Below are positions 53,643-63,772 of a stretch of DNA of 64,000 bases, one piece after another; the first letter of the stretch is position 1, and each line of letters starts with the position of its first letter. Position numbers and translations under genes: made by a program. The stretch is from the NCBI GenBank assembly GCA_945883145.1, contig CAMCXB010000001.1, positions 1 to 64,000 on the forward strand, read 5' to 3'. The stretch comes from Bordetella parapertussis. Lineage in GTDB: Bacteria; Pseudomonadota; Gammaproteobacteria; Burkholderiales; Burkholderiaceae_D. Under the pieces are notes generated by a model. It did not search any database. It had not been told where the DNA came from and saw only the letters and a program-made list of their open reading frames with translations.

Positions 53643-54794
53643 GTGTCTACCTCATCTTCTTCAACCAACACTAGCGCACTGCCACAGGATTTCAGTGAAC
53701 TGAGAGCTTCTATTGAGCGCTGGAGTACTGAGTTAGGTTTTGCTGACTGTCGTATTTCTACAGCAGAGTTACATCATGCTGAGGAAGGTTTGCAAGCATG
53801 GCTAGATGCAGGTTTTCATGGACAGATGGATTATATGGCAGAGCATGGAATGAAGCGTGCTCGTCCATCAGAACTTGTGCCGGGTACGATGCGTGTGATT
53901 AGTGTGCGTATGAATTATCTGCCACTGTCCAGCACATCAGATTGGAAGGAAAGAGAAGAACAGCGTCTAGATCAACCCAGTCAAGCAGTGATTTCTGTTT
54001 ATGCCCGTGGTCGTGATTATCATAAAATTTTGCGTCAACGATTGCAGCAACTAGCCGACAAAATCACGCAGCATGGAAGTTCTCATGCTTATCGTGTCTT
54101 TACAGATTCAGCACCGGTGATGGAAGTAGCTCTCGCACAGCAATCAGGCTTAGGTTGGCGCGGCAAACATACTTTGCTGTTACATCGAGAAGCAGGTTCT
54201 CTATTTTTCTTAGGTGAGATTTATACCGATTTGCCTTTACCTGTTGATGTACCCACAGAAGCACACTGCGGAAGTTGTGAGGCATGCATCACAGTATGTC
54301 CTACGCAAGCGATCGTTGCGCCTTATAAGTTGGATGCACGACGTTGTATTTCTTATCTCACGATAGAACATAAAACATCGATTCCGGTTGAATTACGACC
54401 TTTAATGGGCAACCGTATCTTGGGTTGCGATGATTGTCAGTTGGTGTGCCCTTGGAATAAATTTGCTCAAAAAGCTGTGATTCCTGATTTTGATGTACGT
54501 AATGCATTTGATCAAAGTAAGTTGATCGATTTATTTGCTTGGACTGAAGAAGAATTTAATACTAGATGTGAAGGTAGTGCGATTCGTCGAATTGGTCAAG
54601 AAAGATGGTTAAGAAATATTGCTATCGCTTTGGGCAATGCTTTGCGTCATAGCGATACGAGCTCTAATGAGGTGAGTGAGATTGTGTTGGCTTTACAATC
54701 ACGTTTGCAGCATCCTTCTGCGCTAGTGCAAGAACATGTTATTTGGGCTTTAGCGCAACAAGGTTTACCTGATGAGTTAGCTAACAACGCCTAA
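53643..54794 (+). CDS. queG: Epoxyqueuosine reductase
   Basis: QueG performs the last step of queuosine formation in tRNA, using a cobalamin and two [4Fe-4S] clusters. The ferredoxin-like cysteines are CGSCEACITVCPTQAI and LGCDDCQLVCPWNKFA; the substrate region contains RVFTDSAPVMEVALAQQSGLGWRGKH. The 383-residue length is typical. The start is the GTG at 53643, since no ATG precedes the conserved sequence in frame. It is divergent from tsaE, the usual neighbour, and its end overlaps the convergent AEC transporter gene by 18 bases. Confidence 0.95.
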   Translation: MSTSSSSTNTSALPQDFSELRASIERWSTELGFADCRISTAELHHAEEGLQAWLDAGFHGQMDYMAEHGMKRARPSELVPGTMRVISVRMNYLPLSSTSDWKEREEQRLDQPSQAVISVYARGRDYHKILRQRLQQLADKITQHGSSHAYRVFTDSAPVMEVALAQQSGLGWRGKHTLLLHREAGSLFFLGEIYTDLPLPVDVPTEAHCGSCEACITVCPTQAIVAPYKLDARRCISYLTIEHKTSIPVELRPLMGNRILGCDDCQLVCPWNKFAQKAVIPDFDVRNAFDQSKLIDLFAWTEEEFNTRCEGSAIRRIGQERWLRNIAIALGNALRHSDTSSNEVSEIVLALQSRLQHPSALVQEHVIWALAQQGLPDELANNA

Positions 54795-55694
54795 CCAAAA
54801 CGGTAGCGTGATAATTGACAGTAGGGTACCAACAGAAATCAGAAATGCAATCAGGGGACCGTTTCCACCCATACGCGTTGCAAGTACATAAGCACTGGAT
54901 GCTGTAGGCAGTGCAGAAAACATGACAGCAATTTGTAATTGTAAAGGTGGTAGTTCCATCCAACGACCCAAACTCAATGCTATAGCAGGCAATGCAATTA
55001 GTTTGATGCATATAAAATAAGCACTAATGCCGCGTGCTTCGGATAAACCAGTGAAGCGCAAACCAGCTCCAACCATAATCAGACCAAGTGCAATCGATGC
55101 ACTGCCCATACGAGTCAGAGTGAGGATAATCACTTCCGGTAAAGTACCACCACAGAAATTGAATAATGTGCCACCAGCAGTTGCAAGTAGTAGCGGATTT
55201 TGCAGTATCTCTTGCCAGAGCCGCCCTTTGTTTTGAGAGGCGAGTGCATGTACTGCTGCAGCATTACAAACAGGCACAGCAAAACCAATGATGAGTGCCA
55301 TCAAGGTGGTGCCTTGCTCGCCTGCTAGTCGAAATGCGACCGCTAATGCTATGTAAGAGTTAAAGCGAAATGCTGTTTGTACACCTGATTCAAAAATCAT
55401 GGGTGCGGGTCGAAATAAAGGTTTGGCTAGCCAACCTAATAAAATGCCGCACAGTACAGCGAACAAAGCGACTTGTAATAGCTTGCCGGTGGCGTGAAAA
55501 TCGAGTGGTGTACGGGCAGTGGAAACAAATAAAAGAGCAGGGAAAAGCAGGTAATAGACTAGTTTTTCTAGCCCGCTCCAAAAAACCGGCCCCCAATTTG
55601 TGTTGCGCACTAATACTAAACCGATGAGTATCAGTGTGAAATCGGGGATGAGTATGGTGAGAAAATTCATTTTGGTTGATTTGTAGTCCCGCAT
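54777..55694 (-). CDS. AEC-family (auxin efflux carrier) transporter
   Basis: The 305-residue membrane protein has about ten hydrophobic helices in two five-helix repeats, beginning NFLTILIPDFTLILIGLVL and ending STLLSIITLPFWLGV-like. Such bacterial permeases carry malonate, lactate or malate-type substrates in characterised cases; the substrate here cannot be read from sequence. The ATG at 55694 has an AGG-type ribosome site; an ATG eight codons later (55670, MNFLTIL) also fits the family. Confidence 0.88.
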   Translation of the reverse strand: MRDYKSTKMNFLTILIPDFTLILIGLVLVRNTNWGPVFWSGLEKLVYYLLFPALLFVSTARTPLDFHATGKLLQVALFAVLCGILLGWLAKPLFRPAPMIFESGVQTAFRFNSYIALAVAFRLAGEQGTTLMALIIGFAVPVCNAAAVHALASQNKGRLWQEILQNPLLLATAGGTLFNFCGGTLPEVIILTLTRMGSASIALGLIMVGAGLRFTGLSEARGISAYFICIKLIALPAIALSLGRWMELPPLQLQIAVMFSALPTASSAYVLATRMGGNGPLIAFLISVGTLLSIITLPFWLGVVS

Positions 55695-55858
55695 GTTACC
55701 TGAACGTTTATTGATCTACTATCTCGGTCATCGTTGTACTGTAAAAAACATAAATGAATAAATCGCTTTGATAGGTTGTCAGTTAAGTCGCAACCAGACA
55801 CAATGCTTGGCGTGACAAGGAAACATAATCTTTTGCTATCTCTCTGATGGAGAAATTC

Positions 55859-56848
55859 ATGAAGTCTTATTTAGTGTGGTTAGTTGCAGCTTGGTCTGTG
55901 ATGGCAGCAGGTGCATCGTTTGCCGACACTCCCATCATCATTAAGTTTAGTCATGTGGTGGCGAAAGATACGCCTAAAGGTAAAGCGGCTGAAAAATTTA
56001 AAGAGTTAGCTGAGGCAGCGACTAAGGGCAAAGTAAAAATTGAGATTTATCCCAACAGCACACTTTATAAAGACAAAGAAGAATTAGAAGCATTGCAACT
56101 CGGCGCTGTACAAATGCTCGCACCTTCATTGGCGAAATTTGGTCCATTAGGCATTAAAGAATTCGAACTCTTTGATTTACCTTTTATCTTTGCAGACAAA
56201 AAAGCCTTAGCAAAAATCACAGAAGGATCCATCGGTCGCGAACTTCTAAATAAATTAGATGCTAAGGGTATATTGGGTTTGGCTTACTGGGATAACGGTT
56301 TCAAAATGATGTCATCCAATCGTCCTATCCATACACCGACTGATATGAAGGGTTTGAAAATGCGCATTCAAGCTTCCAAAGTATTGGATGAACAAATGCG
56401 TGTGTTGGGAGCTAATCCACAAGTGATGGCTTTTTCAGAGGTGTATCAGGCACTGCAAACCGGTGTAGTTGATGGCGCAGAAAATCCACCTTCGAATCTT
56501 TACACACAAAAAATGCATGAAGTGCAAAAACATCTGACTGTGACAAATCATGGTTATATAGGCTATGCAGTGATTGTGAATAAAAAATTCTGGGATAAAT
56601 TACCAGCTGATGTGCGTACTCAATTAGACAGTGCAATGCGTGAGGCAAGTAAATATGCCAACACGATTGCGCAACAAGAAAATGATCGCGCTTTAGAGGC
56701 TGTAAAAAAAGCAGGTACGACGACAGTCTATGTGCCGAATGAAAAAGAAAAAGCAGCATGGCAAGCAGCATTATTACCCGTACAAAAAACGATGGCAGAT
56801 CGTATAGGAAAAGATTTAATCGCTGCTGTGAATAAAGCAACTCACTAA
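55859..56848 (+). CDS. dctP: TRAP transporter solute-binding protein (DctP family)
   Basis: This periplasmic binding protein serves a tripartite ATP-independent transporter, usually for C4-dicarboxylates. It has signal peptide MKSYLVWLVAAWSVMAAGASFA and the DctP features KFSHVVAKDTPKGKAAEKFKE, YPNSTLYKDKEELEALQLGA, LKMRIQASKVLDEQMRVLGANP (the Arg that binds the ligand carboxylate) and VDGAENPPSNLYT. The ATG at 55859 is preferred because GGAGA stands seven bases upstream; an ATG at 55847 lies before that site. It heads a dctPQM operon. Confidence 0.95.
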   Translation: MKSYLVWLVAAWSVMAAGASFADTPIIIKFSHVVAKDTPKGKAAEKFKELAEAATKGKVKIEIYPNSTLYKDKEELEALQLGAVQMLAPSLAKFGPLGIKEFELFDLPFIFADKKALAKITEGSIGRELLNKLDAKGILGLAYWDNGFKMMSSNRPIHTPTDMKGLKMRIQASKVLDEQMRVLGANPQVMAFSEVYQALQTGVVDGAENPPSNLYTQKMHEVQKHLTVTNHGYIGYAVIVNKKFWDKLPADVRTQLDSAMREASKYANTIAQQENDRALEAVKKAGTTTVYVPNEKEKAAWQAALLPVQKTMADRIGKDLIAAVNKATH

Positions 56849-56855
56849 AAAACGC

Positions 56856-57425
56856 ATGAAATTTCTTAATCATTTAGAAGAATGGTTCATTGCCAGTTTA
56901 ATGGGATTGGCCACGCTGATTATTTTTCTCGCTGTATTGCATCGCTATGCTTCTGGCTTTCCCATCCCCTTTGTTCAAGATAGTTTGCTGCGTTTAAATA
57001 CGAGCTGGGCGCAAGAGCTAACTATTTATTTATTTGTGTGGATGGCGAAATTCGGTGCAGCTTATGGTGTGCGCACTGGCATACATGTTGGTGTTGATGT
57101 GTTAGTAAATCGTTTGTCCACGCCATGGAAAAATAAATTCATCATATTTGGCTTATTAGCAGGCGCTACTTTTACTGGAATTATTGCTGCATTAGGCGCA
57201 AATTTTGTTTATGAATTAAGTAGTACATCAAGCACATCAGAAGTATTAGAGATACCTATTTGGATTGTGTATCTAGCGATTCCTGTAGGTTCAGGATTAA
57301 TGTGTTTTCGTTTTTTGCAAGTGGCTTTTCAATTCATGCGTAGTGGTGAATTGCCAGTGCATGATCACACACATGTAGAAGGCCTAGAGCAAGAATCTAC
57401 TGTGAATGCCGAGGTGCGCTCATGA
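56856..57425 (+). CDS. dctQ: TRAP transporter small permease (DctQ family)
   Basis: The 189-residue membrane subunit has four hydrophobic helices (LMGLATLIIFLAVLHRYA..., ELTIYLFVWMAKFGAAYGVRTG, IFGLLAGATFTGIIAAL, WIVYLAIPVGSGLMCFRF), the expected DctQ layout. It bridges the binding protein and the large permease. It overlaps the large permease gene by ATGA and begins seven bases after dctP. Confidence 0.93.
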   Translation: MKFLNHLEEWFIASLMGLATLIIFLAVLHRYASGFPIPFVQDSLLRLNTSWAQELTIYLFVWMAKFGAAYGVRTGIHVGVDVLVNRLSTPWKNKFIIFGLLAGATFTGIIAALGANFVYELSSTSSTSEVLEIPIWIVYLAIPVGSGLMCFRFLQVAFQFMRSGELPVHDHTHVEGLEQESTVNAEVRS

Positions 57426-58705
57426 GTGCACTATTTATCTTTGCTTTACTCATTGTGCTCATGTTAACGGGCATGCCCATCTCGATTGCTTTGGGTCTGA
57501 CTGTATTAAGTTTTCTTTTTACGATGACGGATGTGCCAGTAGAAGCAGTGGCACTCAAACTTTTTACTGGCATAGAAAAATTCGAGATCATGGCGATCCC
57601 GTTTTTTATTTTGGCAGGTAATTTCTTAACGCATGGTGGTGTAGCACGTCGCATGATTCAGTTTGCGACTTCTATGGTGGGGCATTGGCATGGCGGTCTT
57701 GCTTTAGCCGGTGTGTTGGCTTGTGCGTTGTTTGCTGCAGTGTCTGGTTCTTCACCTGCAACAGTAGTTGCGATCGGTTCTATTATTTTGCCTGCGATGG
57801 TGAAGCAAGGTTATCCGAAATCATTTGGTGCTGGTGTGATAACCACTTCGGGTGCGTTAGGAATTTTGATTCCTCCATCAATTGTGATGGTGATGTATTC
57901 AGTCTCTACCAATACTTCCGTAGGTAAGTTATTTATGGCAGGTGTTATTCCAGGTTTGATGTTGGCTGCCTTGCTTGGATTGACCACGTGGATACTCGCT
58001 CGTAAACATAATTATCCACGTATGGATAAAGTAAGTTGGGCTGAGCGTTGGTTAGCATTCAGACGTAGTGCGTGGGGCTTGTTGTTAATTGTGATTGTGA
58101 TGGGTGGTATTTATTCCGGCATCTTCACGCCAACAGAGGCTGCAGCAATGGCAGCGGTGTATGCCTTTATCATTGCTGTGTTTGTATACAAAGATTTAAA
58201 TTTAAACCAAGTACCTAAAGTCTTGCTAAGTTCAGCGGCGATGTCAGCCATGCTGCTCTACATAATTACTAATGCTGTCTTGTTTTCTTTTTTGATGACG
58301 AGTGAAGGTATACCGCAAGCCATGGCAGGTTGGATCATGGATAAAGGTTTTGGTTTGGTGAGTTTTTTATTGGTGGTGAATTTGCTGTTGCTGTTGGCAG
58401 GGAATGTGATGGAGCCTTCTTCTATCGTGCTCATCATGGCGCCTATCTTGTTTCCTGTTGCGATAGCATTGGGTATCGATCCAGTTCATTTCGGCATCAT
58501 CATGGTGGTGAACATGGAGATAGGTATGTGTCATCCACCAGTAGGTTTAAATTTATATGTCGCTTCTAGTATTACCAAGATGGGTATTACAGAACTAACG
58601 GTAGCTGTTCTGCCTTGGTTATGTACCATGCTGGCCTTTTTATTACTGATAACTTATGTGCCACAAATCTCACTGTGGCTACCAAGTCTGGTGTTTAGTC
58701 GTTAA
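57422..58705 (+). CDS. dctM: TRAP transporter large permease (DctM family)
   Basis: The 427-residue, twelve-helix permease drives sodium-coupled uptake. Typical segments are LMLTGMPISIALGLTVLSFL, AIPFFILAGNFLTHGGVARRM, FAAVSGSSPATVVAIGSIILPAM, TSGALGILIPPSIVMVMY and IGMCHPPVGLNLYVASSI. It is followed immediately by xerD, whose ATG overlaps its stop codon, so recombinase synthesis may be coupled to transporter expression. Confidence 0.95.
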   Translation: MSALFIFALLIVLMLTGMPISIALGLTVLSFLFTMTDVPVEAVALKLFTGIEKFEIMAIPFFILAGNFLTHGGVARRMIQFATSMVGHWHGGLALAGVLACALFAAVSGSSPATVVAIGSIILPAMVKQGYPKSFGAGVITTSGALGILIPPSIVMVMYSVSTNTSVGKLFMAGVIPGLMLAALLGLTTWILARKHNYPRMDKVSWAERWLAFRRSAWGLLLIVIVMGGIYSGIFTPTEAAAMAAVYAFIIAVFVYKDLNLNQVPKVLLSSAAMSAMLLYIITNAVLFSFLMTSEGIPQAMAGWIMDKGFGLVSFLLVVNLLLLLAGNVMEPSSIVLIMAPILFPVAIALGIDPVHFGIIMVVNMEIGMCHPPVGLNLYVASSITKMGITELTVAVLPWLCTMLAFLLLITYVPQISLWLPSLVFSR

Positions 58706-59640
58706 TGACTCGACAAAAAAATAATTTAAAAGAGAGTGATTCATCTGAGAAGCCAGGTCAGGTCATCATTGATGAATTCAGTGATGTGCTGTGGTTAGAA
58801 GATGGTTTATCAAAAAATACTTTAGAAGCGTATAAGCGCGATCTATTGTTGTTTGCAGAGTGGTTGCAGCGTGATCGCGCTAAGAATTTATTAGAAACAG
58901 TGGAAGCAGATATTCACGCTTATTTCGCTTTCAAGCATGAGCATAGTAAAGCGACGTCTTCTAACCGTCGATTAGCAGTACTGAGAAGATTTTATCAATA
59001 TGCAATGCGAACAAATCGCGTTCAAGCCGATCCATGTGTGCGTTTGAAATCGGCTCGTCAGCCTGCACGTTTTCCTAAAACCTTATCTGAACAAAATGTA
59101 GAAGCTTTACTTGCTGCGCCAGATATTCATACGCCTTTAGGTTTACGTGATCGCACTATGTTAGAGCTGATGTATGCCAGTGGTTTACGTGTGTCTGAAT
59201 TAGTGTTGTTAAAGTCAGTTGAAGTGGGAATGAATGAAGGTGTGTTGCGGGTAACTGGTAAGGGTGATAAAACGCGCTTGGTGCCCTTTGGTGAAGAAGC
59301 GCGTGTTTGGATAGAGCGTTATTTAAAAGAAGCTCGTGTACTTATCTTAAATGGAAAAAACCATGATGCACTATTTGTCACGTCTTTAGGCGGTCCTATG
59401 ACGCGGCAAATGTTTTGGCAAATCATAAAAAAATATGCTTTGCGTGCTGAGATTAACGCACCGCTTTCACCGCATACTTTGCGCCATGCCTTTGCTACAC
59501 ATTTACTCAATCATGGCGCAGATTTGCGTGTTGTGCAGTTATTGTTGGGTCATGCAGATATTTCAACGACGCAGATTTATACGCATGTGGCGCGTGAACG
59601 TTTAAAGAAAATTCATGCAGAACATCATCCTAGAGGTTGA
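58705..59640 (+). CDS. xerD: Site-specific tyrosine recombinase XerD
   Basis: XerD acts with XerC at dif to resolve chromosome dimers. The N-terminal SAM-like core-binding domain (about 20-110, LEDGLSKNTLEAYKRDLLLFAEWL) is followed by the catalytic domain with Arg in YASGLRVSEL, Lys in VTGKGDKTRLVPF, HTLRHAFATHLL (His and second Arg), LLGHADISTTQIYTH (His and catalytic Tyr). 311 residues. The TAATG overlap with dctM is tight. The lack of flanking repeats, the length and the C terminus mark it as the chromosomal recombinase, not an island integrase. Confidence 0.94.
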   Translation: MTRQKNNLKESDSSEKPGQVIIDEFSDVLWLEDGLSKNTLEAYKRDLLLFAEWLQRDRAKNLLETVEADIHAYFAFKHEHSKATSSNRRLAVLRRFYQYAMRTNRVQADPCVRLKSARQPARFPKTLSEQNVEALLAAPDIHTPLGLRDRTMLELMYASGLRVSELVLLKSVEVGMNEGVLRVTGKGDKTRLVPFGEEARVWIERYLKEARVLILNGKNHDALFVTSLGGPMTRQMFWQIIKKYALRAEINAPLSPHTLRHAFATHLLNHGADLRVVQLLLGHADISTTQIYTHVARERLKKIHAEHHPRG

Positions 59641-59654
59641 TGTATTTCACTTTA

Positions 59655-59688
59655 AGCTGATTATGTAATTTAGTGAGCATAATCAGCT
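59655..59688 (+). terminator. Stem-loop after xerD
   Basis: AGCTGATTATG (59655-59665) and CATAATCAGCT (59678-59688) form a perfect 11-bp stem with a 12-base loop, 15 bases after the xerD stop. Few Ts follow. It probably separates the dctPQM-xerD transcript from plsY. Confidence 0.55.
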
Positions 59689-59741
59689 AGTGCATAATGC
59701 TTCACCAATTACTTCGCTAATCAATTTGAGATCTCACAGTT

Positions 59742-60350
59742 ATGAACATCACCATCGCTATTGTCCTTGCTTATTTACTGGGTTCAATTTCGTTTGCTGT
59801 GTTGGTGAGCAAATTATTTAGGCTCGCTGATCCACGTACCTATGGCTCTAAAAATCCTGGTGCAACGAATGTGCTCAGAAGTGGTAATAAGCTTGCTGCA
59901 GTTTTAACGCTGTTAGGTGATTGCGCTAAGGGCTGGCTTGCTGTGTGGTTAGCGTTACGCTTTGATGAACAATTTGCTTTAGGTGAAACGGGAATTGCAC
60001 TCATTGCGCTTGCTGTTTTTCTTGGTCATTTGTGGCCAGTGTTTTTACGTTTTGCGGGTGGCAAAGGTGTAGCGACTGCGCTGGGTGTGTTATTAGGCTT
60101 AAATCCTATTTTGGGATTGGCGACGCTAGTGACATGGATTGTGATTGCGTATGCATTTCGTTATTCTTCACTCGCCGCTTTGGTCTCTGCTATCTTTGCG
60201 CCGTTTTATTATGGTTTGTTATTTGGTACTGATATCAAGCTCTTCGCAGTATTGATCATGAGTGGCTTATTAATTTATCGCCATCATAAAAATATTGGTA
60301 ATTTATTAACCGGCAAAGAGAGTCGCTTAGGTAGTAAGAAAACAGATTAA
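59742..60350 (+). CDS. plsY: Acyl-phosphate:glycerol-3-phosphate acyltransferase
   Basis: PlsY adds the first acyl chain to glycerol-3-phosphate, upstream of PlsC (also in this window). The 202-residue membrane protein keeps the three cytoplasmic motifs [27 protein letters not shown] and [21 protein letters not shown]. Five to seven hydrophobic helices are visible. It is convergent with tsaD. Confidence 0.96.
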   Translation: MNITIAIVLAYLLGSISFAVLVSKLFRLADPRTYGSKNPGATNVLRSGNKLAAVLTLLGDCAKGWLAVWLALRFDEQFALGETGIALIALAVFLGHLWPVFLRFAGGKGVATALGVLLGLNPILGLATLVTWIVIAYAFRYSSLAALVSAIFAPFYYGLLFGTDIKLFAVLIMSGLLIYRHHKNIGNLLTGKESRLGSKKTD

Positions 60351-60371
60351 GTCGTATCTAAGTTGCCGAGC

Positions 60372-61394
60372 TTAGTCGATTTTATCTAAAGGCCAACGTG
60401 GTTTTACATTAAAGCGATAATCTTTACTTGCTACTTGTGGTGAACGCTGCAAACGTAGTGCACCAGCAAAAGCAATCATGGCGCCATTGTCAGTGCAAAA
60501 TTCCAGTTCAGGATAAAAAACTTCAAATCGCTTTTTCTTCGCAGCGGCATTCAGCATATTGCGTAACTGCGTATTTGCGCCTACACCACCTGCTACGACT
60601 AATCGTTGTAAATTATTTTGTTGTAAAGCAGCGAGCGATTTCGCAACTAATACTTCAACCATGGCATCCACAAAAGCACGGGCAATATTTGCTTTATCTT
60701 CTACTGTGAGTGGATGAGGATGATTTTTAACCAGTGTGAGTACGGCAGTTTTTAATCCGGAAAAACTAAAATCCAGATTTTTTGCATGCAGCATAGGGCG
60801 CGGTAATTGATAGACATCGGGATTGCCTGTTTCAGCGATACGTGAAATTGCAGGTCCACCGGGATACCCTAGGCCGAGTAATTTCGCTGATTTATCAAAT
60901 GCTTCACCCGCTGCATCATCTAAAGTTTCACCTAATAAGGTATAGAGACCTACACCATCAACACGCATTAATTGTGTGTGTCCACCTGAAACTAGTAACG
61001 CAATAAAAGGAAATGCAGGAGGATGTGAGGCCAGTAGCGGTGACAGTAAATGTCCTTCTAGATGATGTACACCGATCACTGGTTTATCAAGCGCGAGTCC
61101 TAGACCACATGCCACCGATGCACCTACTAGCAACGCGCCTGCAAGGCCTGGGCCCTGTGTATAAGCAATCGCATCAATTGCATGCATGTTAAGTTGGCTA
61201 GACTGCAGTACTTGCTCGAGTAAGGGAATAGTGCGACGAATATGATCACGTGAAGCCAATTCAGGAACGACACCGCCATATTCTTCATGCATGGTGACTT
61301 GTGAATACAGTGCGTGTGCACGCAGACCCTGCTCTGTATCATACAAAGCCAAGCCGGTTTCATCACAAGAGGATTCAATGCCGAGAACAATCAT
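60372..61394 (-). CDS. tsaD: tRNA N6-adenosine threonylcarbamoyltransferase
   Basis: TsaD is the catalytic subunit that transfers threonylcarbamoyl to A37 of tRNAs decoding ANN. The ASKHA ATPase-like protein of 340 residues shows [17 protein letters not shown], the metal-binding [36 protein letters not shown] and the C-terminal [16 protein letters not shown]. It is complete and partners TsaE encoded at 53070. Confidence 0.97.
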   Translation of the reverse strand: MIVLGIESSCDETGLALYDTEQGLRAHALYSQVTMHEEYGGVVPELASRDHIRRTIPLLEQVLQSSQLNMHAIDAIAYTQGPGLAGALLVGASVACGLGLALDKPVIGVHHLEGHLLSPLLASHPPAFPFIALLVSGGHTQLMRVDGVGLYTLLGETLDDAAGEAFDKSAKLLGLGYPGGPAISRIAETGNPDVYQLPRPMLHAKNLDFSFSGLKTAVLTLVKNHPHPLTVEDKANIARAFVDAMVEVLVAKSLAALQQNNLQRLVVAGGVGANTQLRNMLNAAAKKKRFEVFYPELEFCTDNGAMIAFAGALRLQRSPQVASKDYRFNVKPRWPLDKID

Positions 61395-61502
61395 GGGGCG
61401 AGCGGTAGAAGAAGGGCGTTTCTATAATTGAAAGACGTATTGTAATGTAAGCTAGTCTGGATAATTTTATTGATGTCTTTCACTTCAGTGTAAGCTTGCA
61501 AG

Positions 61503-62468
61503 ATGAAACAATATTCACAAGATCAAACGCGCTTTCATGCAGCACCCTTTATACGTGAAATTGGTCGCGGTAAAAAAGGTGCACGTGATTTATCACGCGA
61601 TGATGCACAAGCGATATACGCAGCAATGTTAAATGGCCAGATGTCGGAAATCGAATTAGGCGGATTTTTAATTGCAATGCGGATTAAAGGCGAGTCAGTT
61701 CAAGAGTTAGCTGGATTTCTACATGCTGCTGAAGCTTCATTTACACCGCTTATTGCACCAGAAGGATCTTATGCGCCTGTTGTTATTCCTAGTTATAACG
61801 GCGCTAGACAATTACCGAATCTCACGCCTTTGTTAGCGTGTATATTAGCGCGTGAAGGTGTGCCGGTGTTAGTGCATGGTATGACGCATGATCCAGGTCG
61901 AGTTACAACTGCTGAGATTTTTGCCGAGATGGATGTGCAAGAGTGTATTGACGCACATGCTGTCGCAGAAAAATTCACACAGCAACAGCCGGCTTTCATT
62001 GCGATACAAAACTTGGCGCCTAAGCTTTATCAGTTGTTACAAGTAAGGCGAGTACTGGGTTTGCGTAATTCCACCCATATGCTGGTAAAGATTATGCAGC
62101 CCTTTACAGGCAAGGCATTGCGTTTAGTCTCTTATACGCATCCTGAATATTTCACTATGCTGTGCGATTATTTTTCTACTGCGTCAAATCCTGAGCAAGG
62201 TGATGTATTTCTGATGCGAGGCACCGAAGGTGAAACAGTCGCGAATGCAAAACGTGCAAATGCGATTGAGTGGTTTCATCAACATCAACGGTCAACACTG
62301 GTAGAGCGTCAAGAACCGGTTGATCATTTTCCTGATTTGCCTGCGAATGATGCGGCCACTACTGCAGCATGGATTAAGCAAGCCTTGTTGAATGAAGAGT
62401 TGATTCCGTTTGCAATTAAAGAACAAGTTGCACAATGTAAGCAGATCGCTAGGCAATTGAAAACATGA
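61503..62468 (+). CDS. ybiB: YbiB-like DNA-binding protein (glycosyltransferase family 3 fold)
   Basis: The 321-residue protein has the anthranilate phosphoribosyltransferase-like fold: the helical N-terminal domain (LSRDDAQAIYAAMLNGQMSEIELGGFLIAMRIKGES) and a nucleotide-binding domain lacking the usual PRPP glycine motif. It follows the E. coli YbiB subgroup, reported to bind DNA without enzymatic activity. PITRVLGLRNSTH-type sequence (LQVRRVLGLRNSTHMLVKI) is conserved. Its stop overlaps the next gene by four bases. Confidence 0.85.
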   Translation: MKQYSQDQTRFHAAPFIREIGRGKKGARDLSRDDAQAIYAAMLNGQMSEIELGGFLIAMRIKGESVQELAGFLHAAEASFTPLIAPEGSYAPVVIPSYNGARQLPNLTPLLACILAREGVPVLVHGMTHDPGRVTTAEIFAEMDVQECIDAHAVAEKFTQQQPAFIAIQNLAPKLYQLLQVRRVLGLRNSTHMLVKIMQPFTGKALRLVSYTHPEYFTMLCDYFSTASNPEQGDVFLMRGTEGETVANAKRANAIEWFHQHQRSTLVERQEPVDHFPDLPANDAATTAAWIKQALLNEELIPFAIKEQVAQCKQIARQLKT

Positions 62469-63661
62469 CGCAAGCATTTGATGTGGCAGTGATTGGTGCG
62501 GGTGCGGCCGGCATGATGTGTGCTGCAGTGGCTGGCCAACGTGGTAAGCGTGTGGTGTTAATTGATCATGCAGAAAAATTAGCAGAGAAGATTCGCATTT
62601 CTGGTGGTGGTCGTTGCAACTTTACGAATCTTGATACGACGCCGCAAAATTTTCTTTCACAAAATCCGCATTTTTGTAAAAGCGCCTTGTCACGTTACAC
62701 GCCTAAAGATTTCATTGATCTCATTAAGCGTTACGCAATTCCTTTTCATGAAAAACATAAAGGGCAATTGTTTTGTGATCGCTCTGCTGAAGACATTATT
62801 CAGATGCTGAAAGCAGAATGTGAAGTGGGTAAGGTGAGTTGGTGTATGCCGACTGCAGTACGTAAGTTAGGTAAACAAGGTGAAGCCTTTCATATTGCTA
62901 CCGATGCTGGCGAAATAATCGTACAACAAGTGGTGATTGCAACGGGTGGTTTATCCATTCCTAAGATAGGTGCTACTGATTTTGCATTTCGCATTGCTAA
63001 ACAATTTGATATAAAACTTATAGAGCCTAGGCCGGCATTGGTACCACTGACTTTTAGTGAAGCGGATTGGCAAAGTTTTATTCCTTTAGCAGGCATTTCA
63101 TTGGAAGTCGATGTAGCGACGGGTGATAAAAAAACAGGAGGCCAGTTTCGTGAAGATTTGTTATTCACACATCGAGGTTTATCCGGCCCCGCTGTGTTGC
63201 AGATTTCCAGTTATTGGAAAGATAGTGCTGCACTAACGCTCAATTTATTACCGAGCTTGGATGTGGCGCAAGAATTATTGGCAGCTAAGCATCAAGTGAA
63301 AAAAAATTTGGGAAATCATTTATCGCAATGGTTACCAGTTCGACTAATAGAAGGTTGGTTGCAAGTCCATGCTTTTAAACCGGATGCGCGATTAGCTGAT
63401 ATGCCGGATCAACAATTGCGTCGATTAGGTGCCGCAATCAATCAGTGGCAGATTGCGCCAAATGGCTCGGAAGGCTATCGCAAGGCGGAAGTGACTTTGG
63501 GCGGGGTGGATACACGCGAATTGTCGCAACAAAGCATGATGACAAATAAAGTGCCGGGACTTTACTTCATTGGTGAGTCGGTTGATGTGACGGGTTGGCT
63601 GGGTGGCTATAATTTTCAGTGGGCTTGGGCCTCTGGATCTGCTGCAGGATTAGCAATTTGA
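62465..63661 (+). CDS. FAD-dependent oxidoreductase of the YhiN/HI0933 family
   Basis: The flavoprotein has 398 residues. It carries the dinucleotide motif VAVIGAGAAGMMCAAVAG, LAEKIRISGGGRCNFTNLD, ATGGLSIPKIGATDFAFRIA and the C-terminal GWLGGYNFQWAWASGSAAGLAI, all characteristic of the HI0933/YhiN family of BaiN-like proteins. Its physiological substrate is unknown. It starts at an ATGA overlap with ybiB and ends 111 bases before rpsU. Confidence 0.9.
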   Translation: MTQAFDVAVIGAGAAGMMCAAVAGQRGKRVVLIDHAEKLAEKIRISGGGRCNFTNLDTTPQNFLSQNPHFCKSALSRYTPKDFIDLIKRYAIPFHEKHKGQLFCDRSAEDIIQMLKAECEVGKVSWCMPTAVRKLGKQGEAFHIATDAGEIIVQQVVIATGGLSIPKIGATDFAFRIAKQFDIKLIEPRPALVPLTFSEADWQSFIPLAGISLEVDVATGDKKTGGQFREDLLFTHRGLSGPAVLQISSYWKDSAALTLNLLPSLDVAQELLAAKHQVKKNLGNHLSQWLPVRLIEGWLQVHAFKPDARLADMPDQQLRRLGAAINQWQIAPNGSEGYRKAEVTLGGVDTRELSQQSMMTNKVPGLYFIGESVDVTGWLGGYNFQWAWASGSAAGLAI

Positions 63662-63698
63662 TATGAAATAGTAGTTAGATTTGTTTCACTCAGAAGGC

Positions 63699-63727
63699 TT
63701 TCATTTGATCGCTGCGGCTGCTATAAT
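63699..63727 (+). promoter_or_regulatory. Promoter of rpsU
   Basis: A perfect -10 TATAAT (63722-63727) lies 17 bases after a weak -35 (TTTCAT, 63699-63704). The transcript would start about 40 bases before the rpsU ATG. Confidence 0.6.
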
Positions 63728-63772
63728 TCTCGACTTCGCAAAATATTTGTTGCGTAATTACGTTTTTACTAC

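Noticed and set aside
58705..59640. Tyrosine recombinase as a sign of an integrated element
   Set aside because: Sequence, length and context (between dctM and plsY) fit housekeeping XerD; no attachment repeats or phage genes are nearby.
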